In this document: piece by piece, positions 17,952 through 26,327 of the stretch
Position numbering within the stretch: the stretch's first letter is position 1
Layout: each line of letters starts with the position of its first letter
Source: Spirosoma radiotolerans
GTDB taxonomy: Bacteria; Bacteroidota; Bacteroidia; Cytophagales; Spirosomataceae
NCBI RefSeq assembly: GCF_000974425.1
Contig: NZ_CP010429.1
Span: forward strand, 496,001 to 560,000
Reading direction: 5' to 3'
Length of the DNA: 64,000 bases
Position numbers and translations under genes: made by a program
Notes under the pieces: generated by a model
Databases searched by the model: none
Seen by the model: the letters and a program-made list of their open reading frames with translations, nothing else
Told to the model about the DNA's origin: nothing

Positions 17952-18365
17952 ATGAAGTATTTACCGCTCATTCTTGGTCTACTCTGTAGTATAGGAGCCC
18001 TCTATCAGTTTTATCGGGGGAGCTGGTTATTCCTCAATGGGCAATCGGTTGAGGGCCGGGTTGTTGGTAATGAAAGGAGTTTGGGTAAATCGAGTGTCTA
18101 TTATCCCATCGTGGAGTTTCAGACACTGGGCGGTCAGACTTATAGATGCAAAGGGCAATCTGGAACATCCCCAGCTGAATACGAAGTAAATGATACCGTA
18201 ACGGTTCATTTCGACCCTGCTAAACCGACCAACACCTTTATTGGCAATTTCTTCAGCTTGATCCAGGGAGCCCTTTTTTCCATGGGACTGGGCGTTCTAT
18301 TCAGTTGGTTTGGCCTGAAGGTGCTAGGCTGGGGAAAGCCACAGGCCTCTATTCGTAGAAATTAA
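17952..18365 (+). CDS. DUF3592 membrane protein
   Basis: 137 residues from the ATG at 17952 (a TTG at 17943 is less likely). Two membrane helices, near residues 4-20 and 98-120, flank an extracytoplasmic beta domain with VEGRVVGNERSLGKSSVYYPIVEFQT, TYRCKGQSG and DTVTVHFDPAKP. The pattern of G-x-V, YYP-V-F and Y-x-V-x-Y-P-x-x-P is that of DUF3592. The role is unknown. It stands alone between two gaps. Confidence 0.8.
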   Translation: MKYLPLILGLLCSIGALYQFYRGSWLFLNGQSVEGRVVGNERSLGKSSVYYPIVEFQTLGGQTYRCKGQSGTSPAEYEVNDTVTVHFDPAKPTNTFIGNFFSLIQGALFSMGLGVLFSWFGLKVLGWGKPQASIRRN

Positions 18366-18693
18366 CGTAAACCACCTTCACGAAGAAAGCGTATACTAAC
18401 GGTTAGTTATTCGTATCAAATAATGCTCCTCAGTAAGACGAGGGGACATGCACGTCCTGTATCGGGCCAATAAATAGATGGTAACTCAGAAAACGTTGGG
18501 CAGAAAATACGCTGATCCTATTCTCCTAAAACAAAGCCCGTTCGTCCTCGAAGTAATCGCATTGCTGCCAACAATCTCGAAGTACGCTGATTCTACTATC
18601 TGTTCATTGGTCCTGCTCCCGAGCACCCGCCACTGCGGCTTAATCAACAAGTAAACGCCTTTAGCTAATTCTTGAAAAAAGTAGTTAGAGTAA
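18366..18693. other. Intergenic stretch
   Basis: One CGTCTC-type repeat at 18408-18440 (minus). An 87-codon minus frame (18486-18749) overlaps the end of the next gene and has no features, so I treat it as chance. Confidence 0.3.
18408..18440 (-). repeat. Copy of the CGTCTC-type intergenic repeat
   Basis: Read on minus it begins CGTCTTACTGAGGAG and ends TTGATACGAATA, closely matching the element at 3989 and its downstream ATACGAATA. Confidence 0.45.
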
Positions 18694-19266
18694 TTAAGGT
18701 AACTTGGTTCTGAACGAGCCATTTTGAAATTGAACCGTTTCTGCAGCATCGGATGTAGGCTGCCACCGATCGTCTCTTACCAAAGTAACTTCAAAGCTCC
18801 CCTCAATTTCACCACCCTGGGAGTCATATTTAGTAATTGTAATGGTGCCAGCCTTGGTTAATTGGGGCTGGTATTGATCTCGAAGGACGTCTCCTCCAAT
18901 TAAGGTCATGAAGCTCACGCCTACTTGAGTGGGATTCGCTGAGCAAGGCTGATGGGCTGAAAGCGTGTACACGCCAACCGCTAGCGGTATTCTGGTGAAG
19001 CTAAGTAATTGATCCCCGCAATAACCGGCACAATTAGCCGGCGCTAATAAACGAGCTCTGGGGTAAGGTAATGTGTTTTGAATACTCAGATTGATAGTAT
19101 TCATGCTACAAGAGTCACTCGGGGTTTTCCAGGCAGTCGAAAAACCACTCCAGGCTTGTCCATTCAGGGTAGCCTTTGTATCCTCAGCAACTTGAGGGTC
19201 TGGCGTAGGTTTTGAGCAGCCTACTAGCCCAACTACTGCAATCAAAAGCCACTTAAGCGTCTTCAT
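18694..19266 (-). CDS. Hypothetical lipoprotein
   Basis: 190 residues. The signal peptide MKTLKWLLIAVVGLVGC ends in a lipobox with C17 as the lipid site. The mature part begins with a short Pro-rich linker, then ATLNGQAWSG, a segment typical of DUF6252-like and other Bacteroidota lipoproteins in which a modified Ig-like domain starts with an N-G-x-x-W. Five later cysteines (around SCSMN, NCAGYCGD and QPCS) could form disulfides. The C-terminal strand-rich region has GTITITKYDSQGGEIEGSFEVTL, the usual ending of that domain type. Function is unknown. Confidence 0.75.
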   Translation of the reverse strand: MKTLKWLLIAVVGLVGCSKPTPDPQVAEDTKATLNGQAWSGFSTAWKTPSDSCSMNTINLSIQNTLPYPRARLLAPANCAGYCGDQLLSFTRIPLAVGVYTLSAHQPCSANPTQVGVSFMTLIGGDVLRDQYQPQLTKAGTITITKYDSQGGEIEGSFEVTLVRDDRWQPTSDAAETVQFQNGSFRTKLP

Positions 19267-19379
19267 AGCACTGTTTTTTTAAGCTAGACCAAGATTGAGT
19301 GAAAAGGGTTGGAATAGCCTGTAGTGTGTATGTTTATAGGGCGAAATGGCAGTTTAGCTATTCATATAACATCGCCTAT

Positions 19380-19401
19380 ATAAATCCTCCTTCCTGAGAC
19401 G
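19380..19401 (-). repeat. Copy of the CGTCTC-type intergenic repeat
   Basis: Read on minus it is CGTCTCAGGAAGGAGGATTT followed by AT, matching the copy at 9598. It lies between two minus-strand genes. Confidence 0.45.
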
Positions 19402-19541
19402 AAGCAACGTTTATGTATCTACTTCATACCACATAACGCCTGGCCAATCGGAGAGCCATTGTTGCCTGGATTCATAAATTATCACCTGTGACTCGTGCCG
19501 GATATCTTTCATGGCAAATGCCCTTATTCGAATCGTGGCGG

Positions 19542-20315
19542 CTAGAAATCTTTTTCCAACCCGTTCTCTAATGCTTTGAAATACATGTCTTCCCTGAACG
19601 AATACAGAAAGGGGGCCTTGTGAGCAGCACCGGTATAGTGTTTCTCTTTTTTCTCTAATATGCCATAGGACAAAAGCTTACGATTGAAATTACTGCGGTC
19701 CAGCTTTCGGCCAAGAATGGTTTCATAAATCGTTTGTAGACTCTTCAGAGGAAATTCTTTGGGTAATAACGTATAGCCAATAGGCTGGTAATTCAGTTGT
19801 AAGCGCAGGACCTGCAAGGCTTTGGCAATGATGTGTTCATGGTCAAATAGCATCAGGGGAAGTTTACGGACATCTTGCCAGCAGCAGGTTAGTGAGGTCT
19901 CATCGGGTTGGGGAATTACCTGCTCATAATTAACCAGTGCATAGTAGCCAATCGTGATAAAGCGTTGCATAAACCAGCTCTCCGCCGTTAGTTCAATGCC
20001 CAGCGTTCGCAGTACTTCCCCTAAATGTTCCTTACGGTTCCGTTTTGCACTGCCAAAAACATGAAATTGTTGCAGGAATACATTGGTCAAGCTCGTGCGG
20101 GCAGTCAGAATTCTTGCCGCAGCGGCATCCAAATCTTCCTCTTTGCCGATAAACCCACCTGGTAGCATCCATCGCTGATTGCTTTTAGCCTGGAGTAATA
20201 ACACCGTCAACTCATTTTGGTGGAAACCAAAAATGACATTATCAATGGAGACCGCCGGTAAAAAGTGGCCGGAGCCATTCTGCAGATCATTGCCTGGTGA
20301 GAACTGATTGATCAT
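19542..20315 (-). CDS. Nudix-domain transcriptional regulator (NrtR/AraR-like)
   Basis: 257 residues. A Nudix domain occupies about 20-165, with GGFIGKEEDLDAAAARILTA at 53-72. The catalytic REUXEEXGU segment has become RILTARTSL (68-76), losing the Glu residues that bind metal, so hydrolase activity is unlikely. A winged-helix domain follows (about 180-245, FPLKSLQTIYETILGRKL and FNRKLLSYGIL). This is the layout of NrtR and of the Bacteroidota AraR sugar regulators, where the dead Nudix domain binds a nucleotide-sugar or sugar ligand. It is divergent from a sulfatase and has a 21-bp palindrome just upstream. Confidence 0.88.
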   Translation of the reverse strand: MINQFSPGNDLQNGSGHFLPAVSIDNVIFGFHQNELTVLLLQAKSNQRWMLPGGFIGKEEDLDAAAARILTARTSLTNVFLQQFHVFGSAKRNRKEHLGEVLRTLGIELTAESWFMQRFITIGYYALVNYEQVIPQPDETSLTCCWQDVRKLPLMLFDHEHIIAKALQVLRLQLNYQPIGYTLLPKEFPLKSLQTIYETILGRKLDRSNFNRKLLSYGILEKKEKHYTGAAHKAPFLYSFREDMYFKALENGLEKDF

Positions 20316-20356
20316 AAATGATTACTTTTCTTGGCAATCGTTCAATTTATTTGTAC

Positions 20357-20377
20357 ATTGGGTCAAAATGACTCAAT
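20357..20377. promoter_or_regulatory. Candidate Nudix-regulator operator, 21-bp palindrome
   Basis: ATTGGGTCA and TGACTCAAT are inverted halves (8 of 9 positions) around AAA. It lies 41 bases before the regulator's start, in the gap shared with the divergent sulfatase. The 21-bp length resembles known Nudix-regulator operators; binding is inferred. Confidence 0.5.
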
Positions 20378-20678
20378 AAGCGATAAATTGTTCTCTTAAC
20401 TTGGATAAGCAAAGGTAAAGTAAGCCAGATGAAAAGGCGACAGGCTATTGATGTGAACCGATGACTTCGTTGAACGGCCCACATAACGTTAATGATTGTC
20501 GATGGTTTATCGCGTTTATCTGCCTTATGGCTGAAGTTAGTATCGCCCTGCCAGGGAATAGCTTCGCCCGTATTCCTGCTCATTTTAGTAAATGTGTTCC
20601 CTATCCAAGTAAGTTAGAAAGATCATTATTCTCTGACAAACCTTTATTTAAGCAGTTGTATCTCATCACCCTTACTTT
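20378..20678. other. Divergent promoter gap, remainder
   Basis: No gene seen. It must hold the sulfatase promoter; I could not find a convincing TAnnTTTG box close to the start. Confidence 0.3.
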
Positions 20679-22358
20679 ATGATTCGACCGTTTATTATCC
20701 GCACCTTGCTTGGCTTAATAGCACTGGTAGGTTTATTGCTAGCGCTGCCCAGTTATGTCGTTACGTACGAAGAACGTTTTCCCCCAGCGAAGCCCGCTCG
20801 ACCTAACATCATATTCATTATTTCTGATGACCACACGGCTCAGGCCATCAGTGCGTATGGAAGCAAACTGGCTAAAACGCCAAACATCGACCGCATTGCT
20901 AAAGAAGGGGCCATTCTTTACAACAACGTGGTGGCCAATTCCATCTGCGGGCCAAGCCGGGCGACCTTACTAACCGGCCAGTTCTCGCACCGGAACGGCT
21001 ACAAATTAAATGAGAAGGTCTTCGATATAAACCAGCCAGTATTTACCGAAGAGTTGCAGAAGAACGGTTACCAGACTGCCTGGATTGGTAAAATGCACTT
21101 GGGAAGCCTGCCCCACGGGTTCGATTACCTGAATATTCTTCCCGGACACGGTAGTTATTACAACTCTGATTTTGTCGACTCCAACAACAAGACAACCCGC
21201 CACATGGGCTATGTGACCGATGTGGTGACGGGCTTGTCGACGGAGTGGCTCGAAAAGCGGGATGCGACGAAGCCCTTTTTTCTGGTTGTTGGCCACAAAG
21301 CAACACACCGCGAGTGGATGCCGGCACTGGAGGACCTAGGTGCCTATGATAACGTTACGTTTCCCATCCCCCCTACCTTTTACGATACCTATACCGGCCG
21401 TCTGGCGGCCCAGAAGCAGGATATGAGTATTGAAAAAACCATGACCCTGCAAGCCGATCTGAAAGTGCATGTTGAGTATGAGGTCGATGAAGCCAAGGTC
21501 TCCCAGGAGAAGGGCCGGTTGAAAAAGATGCTGTACGGCAATGCAGAGCCTACCCCCGAGCAGGATAAACAGCTCGACATGTACGTTCGGGAGGGCTCCT
21601 ATAAACGGCTTACCCCCGAGCAGAAGAAAGCCTTTTCGGCCTACTATGCCAAAATCAGTAAAGAATTCGACCAGAAGAAGCTGACGGGCAGGGCCCTGAC
21701 GGAATGGAAGTACCAACGGTATCTGAAAGATTACCTATCGACGGCCAATTCGCTGGATCGCAACATCGGCAAGCTGCTGGACTATCTGGATAAAAGCGGG
21801 TTGGCCAAAAACACGGTCGTGGTGTATACCTCCGATCAGGGCTTTTACCTGGGCGAACATGGCTGGTTCGACAAACGGTGGATCTACGAGGAGTCGCTGA
21901 AAACGCCGTTTGTGATTCGGTATCCGGGCGTGATCAAAGCTGGCAGCCAAGTCAAGCAGGTTGTCTCGAATGTGGACTGGGCACCCACGCTATTGAATCT
22001 GGCCAGTACGCCCATTCCTGCTTATATTCAGGGTGAGTCGTTTTTACCTGTATTGACCGGCTCCAAGAAAGCGTGGCGGGATAGGGCTTATTACCATTAT
22101 TATGAATATCCAGAGCCACATCACGTATCGCCCCACTTTGGCTTACGCACGAAACAATACACGTTGGCGCGCTTTTATGGTCCGGACAACTTTTGGGAAT
22201 TGTATGATATTCAGAAAGACCCGCATAATCTGCACAATTTGTATGGTCAGAAGGGATATGAAACTATTACTGCTGGCTTGAAGCAACAACTGAAGGCTGA
22301 AATCGTCAAGTACCAGGATGGGGATGCGCTTAAGTTAATGGAAAGTGCGCCACAGTAG
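20679..22358 (+). CDS. Arylsulfatase-type sulfatase (S1 family)
   Basis: 559 residues. An N-terminal hydrophobic segment (4-23) should export or anchor the protein. The S1 signature is C90-G-P-S-R94 with TLLTGQ after it; C90 would be converted to formylglycine by a maturase not in this window. Metal-binding D50/D51 lie in FIISDDH, and YTSDQGFYLGEHGWFDKRWIYEESLKTPFVIRYPG carries the C-terminal metal and substrate residues. It resembles N-acetylglucosamine-6-sulfatase and heparan or mucin desulfating enzymes. A Lys/Glu-rich stretch in the middle (about 255-345) is an insertion. Control by the divergent Nudix regulator is likely. Confidence 0.93.
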   Translation: MIRPFIIRTLLGLIALVGLLLALPSYVVTYEERFPPAKPARPNIIFIISDDHTAQAISAYGSKLAKTPNIDRIAKEGAILYNNVVANSICGPSRATLLTGQFSHRNGYKLNEKVFDINQPVFTEELQKNGYQTAWIGKMHLGSLPHGFDYLNILPGHGSYYNSDFVDSNNKTTRHMGYVTDVVTGLSTEWLEKRDATKPFFLVVGHKATHREWMPALEDLGAYDNVTFPIPPTFYDTYTGRLAAQKQDMSIEKTMTLQADLKVHVEYEVDEAKVSQEKGRLKKMLYGNAEPTPEQDKQLDMYVREGSYKRLTPEQKKAFSAYYAKISKEFDQKKLTGRALTEWKYQRYLKDYLSTANSLDRNIGKLLDYLDKSGLAKNTVVVYTSDQGFYLGEHGWFDKRWIYEESLKTPFVIRYPGVIKAGSQVKQVVSNVDWAPTLLNLASTPIPAYIQGESFLPVLTGSKKAWRDRAYYHYYEYPEPHHVSPHFGLRTKQYTLARFYGPDNFWELYDIQKDPHNLHNLYGQKGYETITAGLKQQLKAEIVKYQDGDALKLMESAPQ

Positions 22359-22627
22359 CGAAGATGGCCAGTTGGGGTTACAATGTCGCCCCATTGGCCT
22401 TACTCGCTTCAGCCCGAAAAAGCTACAGAATGGTTGATTCAACAGTAGTTAACGACATATACACACCAGGCCGGTCGTCTACAAACCGTAACTAATCCTA
22501 CGAAATCACTGTACGGATTACTCCTTTGTCTGTTGACGGCTGGACAAATGTCGACCCAACCAACTGGCCTTATACGACTGATTGTGTTGAAAAGCTAGTA
22601 GAAACGAATGTCACACACTTATGGAAG

Positions 22628-22975
22628 CTACCAGGAATTCTGCGAGAAGGTGATCCAGTCAGTGTTTGGAAGCTTAACGGCATCGCAAAAAGTAAAATAA
22701 CGGTTGCTCCATAAACCGGGCGTTTTTTGAGATAGTACACTGGCTGAATTCAAAGCAGGTAATTGAATCACAAACGCGGTATCTGCTTCTTCCTGGCTTT
22801 CCACCGTCAGGCTCCTCTTCTGACCATTGGTGACAATATCATAGCTCAAGCCTAATAACGCTATTGCGCATGGGGGTGGGTTATGTTTACTGCGCCCAAC
22901 AATACTTAGTTGCTTGCCAGGTAAGTTCGCCCACACGGGCGGCCCCGCGTTTGGAAAAAGGATCTCAATTACCGC
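22628..22975 (-). pseudogene. Unrecognised protein-like fragment
   Basis: An open minus frame without ATG begins after a TAA at 22976. It reads IEILFPNAGPPVWANL, then KQLSIVGRSKHNPPP, YDIVTNGQKRSLTVES and ADTAFVIQLPALN. The alternation of strands looks like the tail of a secreted beta-rich protein. After about 22730 the sequence loses this character. I cannot name the family and consider a decayed gene end most likely. The rest of the 22359-23003 gap shows nothing. Confidence 0.25.
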
Positions 22976-23003
22976 TTAAAAAAATAATAATACGCTTATT
23001 ATT

Positions 23004-23019
23004 AAATGAATAATCATTT
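23004..23019. promoter_or_regulatory. Candidate TetR operator
   Basis: AAATGA and TCATTT are perfect inverted arms around ATAA, in an AT-rich run. The right arm touches the -7 box at 23019-23026, so a bound repressor would block the promoter. Confidence 0.5.
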
Positions 23020-23026
23020 AGTTTTG
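23019..23026 (+). promoter_or_regulatory. Bacteroidota -7 box (TAGTTTTG)
   Basis: TAGTTTTG fits TAnnTTTG and lies 14 bases before the TetR-type ATG at 23041. Confidence 0.5.
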
Positions 23027-23040
23027 TGTTTTTATTTGAT

Positions 23041-23652
23041 ATGCGTACAAGAGATGTCAGTAAGGAGCAGCTGGTGAAACAAAAGGCCATCGAAATCATA
23101 GTTAAGCATGGCCTGGAAGGTTTTACAATCAATAAGTTAGCAAAGGCGTGTGGGATATCCGTAGGGACGCCCTATGTGTATTACAAGGATAAGGACGACC
23201 TTATTTTAAAGATCGTTCTTGAAGAGGGTACATTAATGGAAGCAGCCATGAATCAGGACTTTGATCCAGACGCTACGCTGGAAGACGGTTTACGGGTTCA
23301 ATGGCGAAACCGGTTCGCCTATATGATGAAGAACCCCCTGCTGGGAAAGTTCTTTGACCAGATCAGCAGTTCAACCTATCATCATCAATTTCTTGACATG
23401 TTCACTTCCGGGTCGGATGGCTTTCTTCAACCATTCAAAAGCAATATGGAGCGTTTTATCAGCAATGCGGTAAAGCGGGGCGAAATAGATGACATGACCA
23501 TTGACGTTTACTGGGCCATCGCTTTCGGCCCTTTGTACACGCTTATGCGGTTCCACCACCAGGGTCGCAGTATAACAGGCCTACCGTTCAAGGTTACAGA
23601 AGAATTGATCTGGTCGGCTTTTGATCGGGTAATAAAAGCGCTAAAAAACTAA
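23041..23652 (+). CDS. TetR/AcrR family transcriptional regulator
   Basis: 203 residues from the ATG at 23041; a GTG at 23026 overlaps the promoter box and is rejected. The N-terminal HTH is clear: KEQLVKQKAIEIIVKHGLEGFTINKLAKACGISVGTPYVYYKDKDDLI. The helical C-terminal half is the ligand-binding dimerisation domain and has no family-specific motif. A palindrome overlapping its promoter suggests autorepression. An SGNH esterase-like gene starts 25 bases downstream and is likely in the same transcript. Confidence 0.9.
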   Translation: MRTRDVSKEQLVKQKAIEIIVKHGLEGFTINKLAKACGISVGTPYVYYKDKDDLILKIVLEEGTLMEAAMNQDFDPDATLEDGLRVQWRNRFAYMMKNPLLGKFFDQISSSTYHHQFLDMFTSGSDGFLQPFKSNMERFISNAVKRGEIDDMTIDVYWAIAFGPLYTLMRFHHQGRSITGLPFKVTEELIWSAFDRVIKALKN

Positions 23653-23677
23653 GGTTTCACTACACAACATATACCTT

Positions 23678-24523
23678 ATGACAAGATCCTTTTTAATGAT
23701 CGGACAATCAAATATGGCCGGAAGAGGATACCTGAAGGATGTAAAACGGATCTACGACGAACAGATCAGGATGTTGGTCAACGGACGCTGGCAGACGATG
23801 ACTGAACCCATTAATTACGACAGGCCTACCGCGGGTGTAGGGCTTGCCGCATCGTTTGCAGGTGCCTGGCGATTAAAAAATGAGCCTGAGCAGATCGGTC
23901 TCATTCCCTGCGCTGACGGGGGCACCAGTCTGGATGACTGGGGTGTCGGCGGAGCACTTTTCGACAATGCGGTAGTCCAGGCCAAACTTGCCCAGCGAAC
24001 AAGCGAACTTGACGGGATCTTGTGGCATCAGGGAGAGAATGATAGTGTGGCCGGGCGTTCCGATGCTTATTACGACAAGCTATGCATTATCGTGGATGCG
24101 CTTCGGCTGGAGTTAAACACGCCAGAAATTCCTTTTATCGCAGGTGGGCTCGGCGACTTTTTGAGTAGCGGCAGGTATGGCAACTATTTTACGGAATATA
24201 ACGAGGTCAATCGGGCGCTGCAAACGTATGCACAGACCAAGCCGAACGCTTATTTTGTAACCTCGAACGGACTTACTGCAAATGCCGACGGACTTCATTT
24301 TGATGCCCTGTCACAACGCAAATTCGGGATCCGTTATTTTGACGCTTTTCATGGTAGAAAAAGTGTTTTATCTCCGCTTCCCGACGAATTAGATTTGATC
24401 GTCACTATACAAGATAGGGCCTTAACAAAAAATGAGAAAAGTACGTTATTGGAAATCAGTTTTGCACGCGGTGAACTAGCACTTCATGAACTTGAAGAAC
24501 AATTAGCAAAGCTTGAACAATGA
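23678..24523 (+). CDS. Sialate O-acetylesterase-like SGNH hydrolase (SASA domain)
   Basis: 281 residues with no signal peptide, so it should be cytoplasmic. The catalytic Ser block is FLMIGQSNMAGRG (S11), and WHQGEND gives the third SGNH block. The Asp/His pair is in NADGLHFDALSQRKFG. This domain (DUF303/SASA, CE6-like) removes O-acetyl groups from sugars. The last 40 residues are a charged helix (RGELALHELEEQLAKLEQ) that may mediate oligomers. Co-transcription with TetR suggests detachment of a small acetylated inducer, but that is inference. Confidence 0.88.
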   Translation: MTRSFLMIGQSNMAGRGYLKDVKRIYDEQIRMLVNGRWQTMTEPINYDRPTAGVGLAASFAGAWRLKNEPEQIGLIPCADGGTSLDDWGVGGALFDNAVVQAKLAQRTSELDGILWHQGENDSVAGRSDAYYDKLCIIVDALRLELNTPEIPFIAGGLGDFLSSGRYGNYFTEYNEVNRALQTYAQTKPNAYFVTSNGLTANADGLHFDALSQRKFGIRYFDAFHGRKSVLSPLPDELDLIVTIQDRALTKNEKSTLLEISFARGELALHELEEQLAKLEQ

Positions 24524-24592
24524 AGCGAAGGTGGCCAGAATAGGTAGGATCACCGCAGGCGTATGCGACTAATCCAAGGCATCCATTACTCC

Positions 24593-24651
24593 CAACGTGT
24601 CCAACTTACAATAAGCGGTATTCTGACACTTATTGTCAGTTGGACACGTTG
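24593..24651. repeat. Long inverted repeat (hairpin) after the SASA gene
   Basis: Two 23-bp arms (24593-24615 and 24629-24651) pair with one mismatch around a 13-base loop. The core is CAACGTGTCCAACTTACAAT and its complement. It lies between convergent genes and may terminate both, though there is no T tract. Confidence 0.6.
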
Positions 24652-24776
24652 AGGTCTACTTGCGTTTGTCGAGCTGCACTCACCCTTTGAGCGACAGGGA
24701 CAAAGAGTTAAGCGAAGGAAAATCAGGTAGTATTAGGAAATGAAGCAACCTGGACCGCTAGCGGGGCCTCTACTTA

Positions 24777-25847
24777 TCACGCTAAGTGAATTACAATTTT
24801 GCCGAATAAGTTACGCGAGGCTGCGGCCTGGTAAGCTTCTTTAGCGTTTTCAATACGATACACGTTGTCAATAGGCGGCTTGATATTGTTGGTTTCAATA
24901 AATTTAACCAAATCTTTGTGTGCAGCCAGACTGCCAACGGCGGTTCCGCGAATGGATGCCCCTTTCATCATCAAGGAAATATAATTAAGTGGCTTTCCTT
25001 CTAAATCAAACAGGCCCATGGTGGCTATTTCTCCGCCATAGCCTACAGCTGCGACGGATTGGTCAATGGCCGAGCCGCCCACGGCATTAATTACCCGATC
25101 AACTCCTCCTGTTTGATTGAATACAACCTCTCCCCAGTTATCAACCTCAACGTAGTTGACAACATTGGCGGCTCCTAACGCTTTCATTTTTTGCAGTTTT
25201 TCATCATGGCTTGATGTGCCCACTACTTCTGCACCGACCGCTCTGGCAAGAAGCAAAGCAAACAAGGATACACCGCCAGTGCCCAATACCAGTACTTTAT
25301 CGCCCTTTTTAATTGGCTTGACATAGGGCCTGTCGCCATGTAAGGCAGTCCAGGCCGTCAGACCGGCGCATGGCAGTGTCGAGGCTTCTATAAACGACAA
25401 GTTCGATGGTGCAGCAGTCACTCTCTTTGCACTTAGGATCGCATATTCGGCCAAAACACCATCCATTCCTTCAGCCCCTAAGCCAAACGTAAGCCCGGGG
25501 ATTGGGGGGCCATCAATCCATTCCTCCGCGGCATAGACTGTTGTAACTTTATCGCCCACTCGCCATTGAGTTACCCCTTCCCCTAAAGCATCAATTTCTC
25601 CTGAACCATCAGATAACGGAATGATATTGGTAGTTACCGGCCCGTACATTCCAGCGAGTACAATCTGATCCCGGTAATTGATTGAAGCCGCCTTTATTCT
25701 GACCCGCACTTGTCCGATTTTTGGTTGCGGAATCGGCACGGTTTCCATAATAAGATCGTCCAAACTGGTAGCTCCGGCTTTCAACACCCATCTTCTCATC
25801 ATCGTGATTTGCGGTTCAGACACCGCATTGGAATTGGTATTCATCAT
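24777..25847 (-). CDS. Zinc-independent medium-chain alcohol dehydrogenase / quinone reductase-like
   Basis: 356 residues from the ATG at 25847 (a TTG at 25868 would overlap the -7 box). The GroES-like N-terminal half has AASINYRDQIVLAGMYG, where Asn-Tyr-Arg-Asp replaces the catalytic-zinc cysteine site, so it is zinc-independent. The Rossmann half contains GDKVLVLGTGGVSLFALLLARAVGAEVVGTSS near 187-218. It should reduce or oxidise a carbonyl or quinone with NAD(P)H. It is divergent from an HxlR regulator at 25953 and probably regulated by it, with TTGGAAAGC-type boxes between them. Confidence 0.9.
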   Translation of the reverse strand: MMNTNSNAVSEPQITMMRRWVLKAGATSLDDLIMETVPIPQPKIGQVRVRIKAASINYRDQIVLAGMYGPVTTNIIPLSDGSGEIDALGEGVTQWRVGDKVTTVYAAEEWIDGPPIPGLTFGLGAEGMDGVLAEYAILSAKRVTAAPSNLSFIEASTLPCAGLTAWTALHGDRPYVKPIKKGDKVLVLGTGGVSLFALLLARAVGAEVVGTSSHDEKLQKMKALGAANVVNYVEVDNWGEVVFNQTGGVDRVINAVGGSAIDQSVAAVGYGGEIATMGLFDLEGKPLNYISLMMKGASIRGTAVGSLAAHKDLVKFIETNNIKPPIDNVYRIENAKEAYQAAASRNLFGKIVIHLA

Positions 25848-25865
25848 ACTCAGATTTTTGTTTTT

Positions 25866-25873
25866 CAAAATTA
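25866..25873 (-). promoter_or_regulatory. Bacteroidota -7 box (TAATTTTG)
   Basis: On the minus strand TAATTTTG fits TAnnTTTG and lies 18 bases before the dehydrogenase start at 25847. Confidence 0.5.
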
Positions 25874-25883
25874 TCTACCTTTA

Positions 25884-25935
25884 CTTTCCATTTTACAGCA
25901 CTTTTCGTTTGGAAAGCGCTATCCAGTTGGAAAGC
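25884..25935. promoter_or_regulatory. Candidate HxlR operator boxes
   Basis: TTGGAAAGC occurs twice in direct orientation (25909-25917 and 25927-25935, 18 bases apart) and a related CTTTCCA in inverse orientation (25884-25890). All are in the divergent promoter gap, where an HxlR dimer could bind. The assignment is inference. Confidence 0.45.
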
Positions 25936-25952
25936 AAACAAGACATGTCTCT

Positions 25953-26327
25953 ATGAGTACCAATGATCAGCGTTTAGCCAGTAGTAAAAATGTGTACCAA
26001 TCCGAATGTGCGGAGTATATAATTCCGGTTAGAGATGCCCTGGATGTGTTATATGGACGATGGAAATTACCAATTATCATCTCGCTCACCTTTGGCAGCA
26101 GGCGCTTCAAACAAATCATCGAAGAAATTCCAGGTCTTACCGATAAAAGCTTATCGAAAGAACTTAAAGAGCTGGAGTCCAATCAATTAATTACAAGAAA
26201 GGTTTATGATAGCTTTCCACCCAGGGTCGAATATTCGATCACTGAGCATGGGAGATCCCTTTCCAAGGTGATTAATGAATTACGGGATTGGGGCAACCAG
26301 CACCGAAAAAAGATTATCGGTAACTAA
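25953..26327 (+). CDS. HxlR family winged-helix regulator
   Basis: 124 residues from the ATG at 25953; the frame is open for 81 codons upstream, but that part overlaps the divergent dehydrogenase and lacks similarity. The core reads ECAEYIIPVRDALDVLYGRWKLPIIISLTFGSRRFKQI, the recognition helix LSKELKELESNQLITR, and the wing PRVEYSITEHGRSL. The early cysteine (YQSEC) stands at the sensing position of the YodB/HxlR group. It is 105 bases from the divergent dehydrogenase, a carbonyl- or quinone-response layout. Confidence 0.9.
   Translation: MSTNDQRLASSKNVYQSECAEYIIPVRDALDVLYGRWKLPIIISLTFGSRRFKQIIEEIPGLTDKSLSKELKELESNQLITRKVYDSFPPRVEYSITEHGRSLSKVINELRDWGNQHRKKIIGN

Noticed and set aside
18486-18749. 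87-codon minus frame
   Set aside because: Overlaps the end of the lipoprotein gene at 18694, has no features and includes the intergenic gap.
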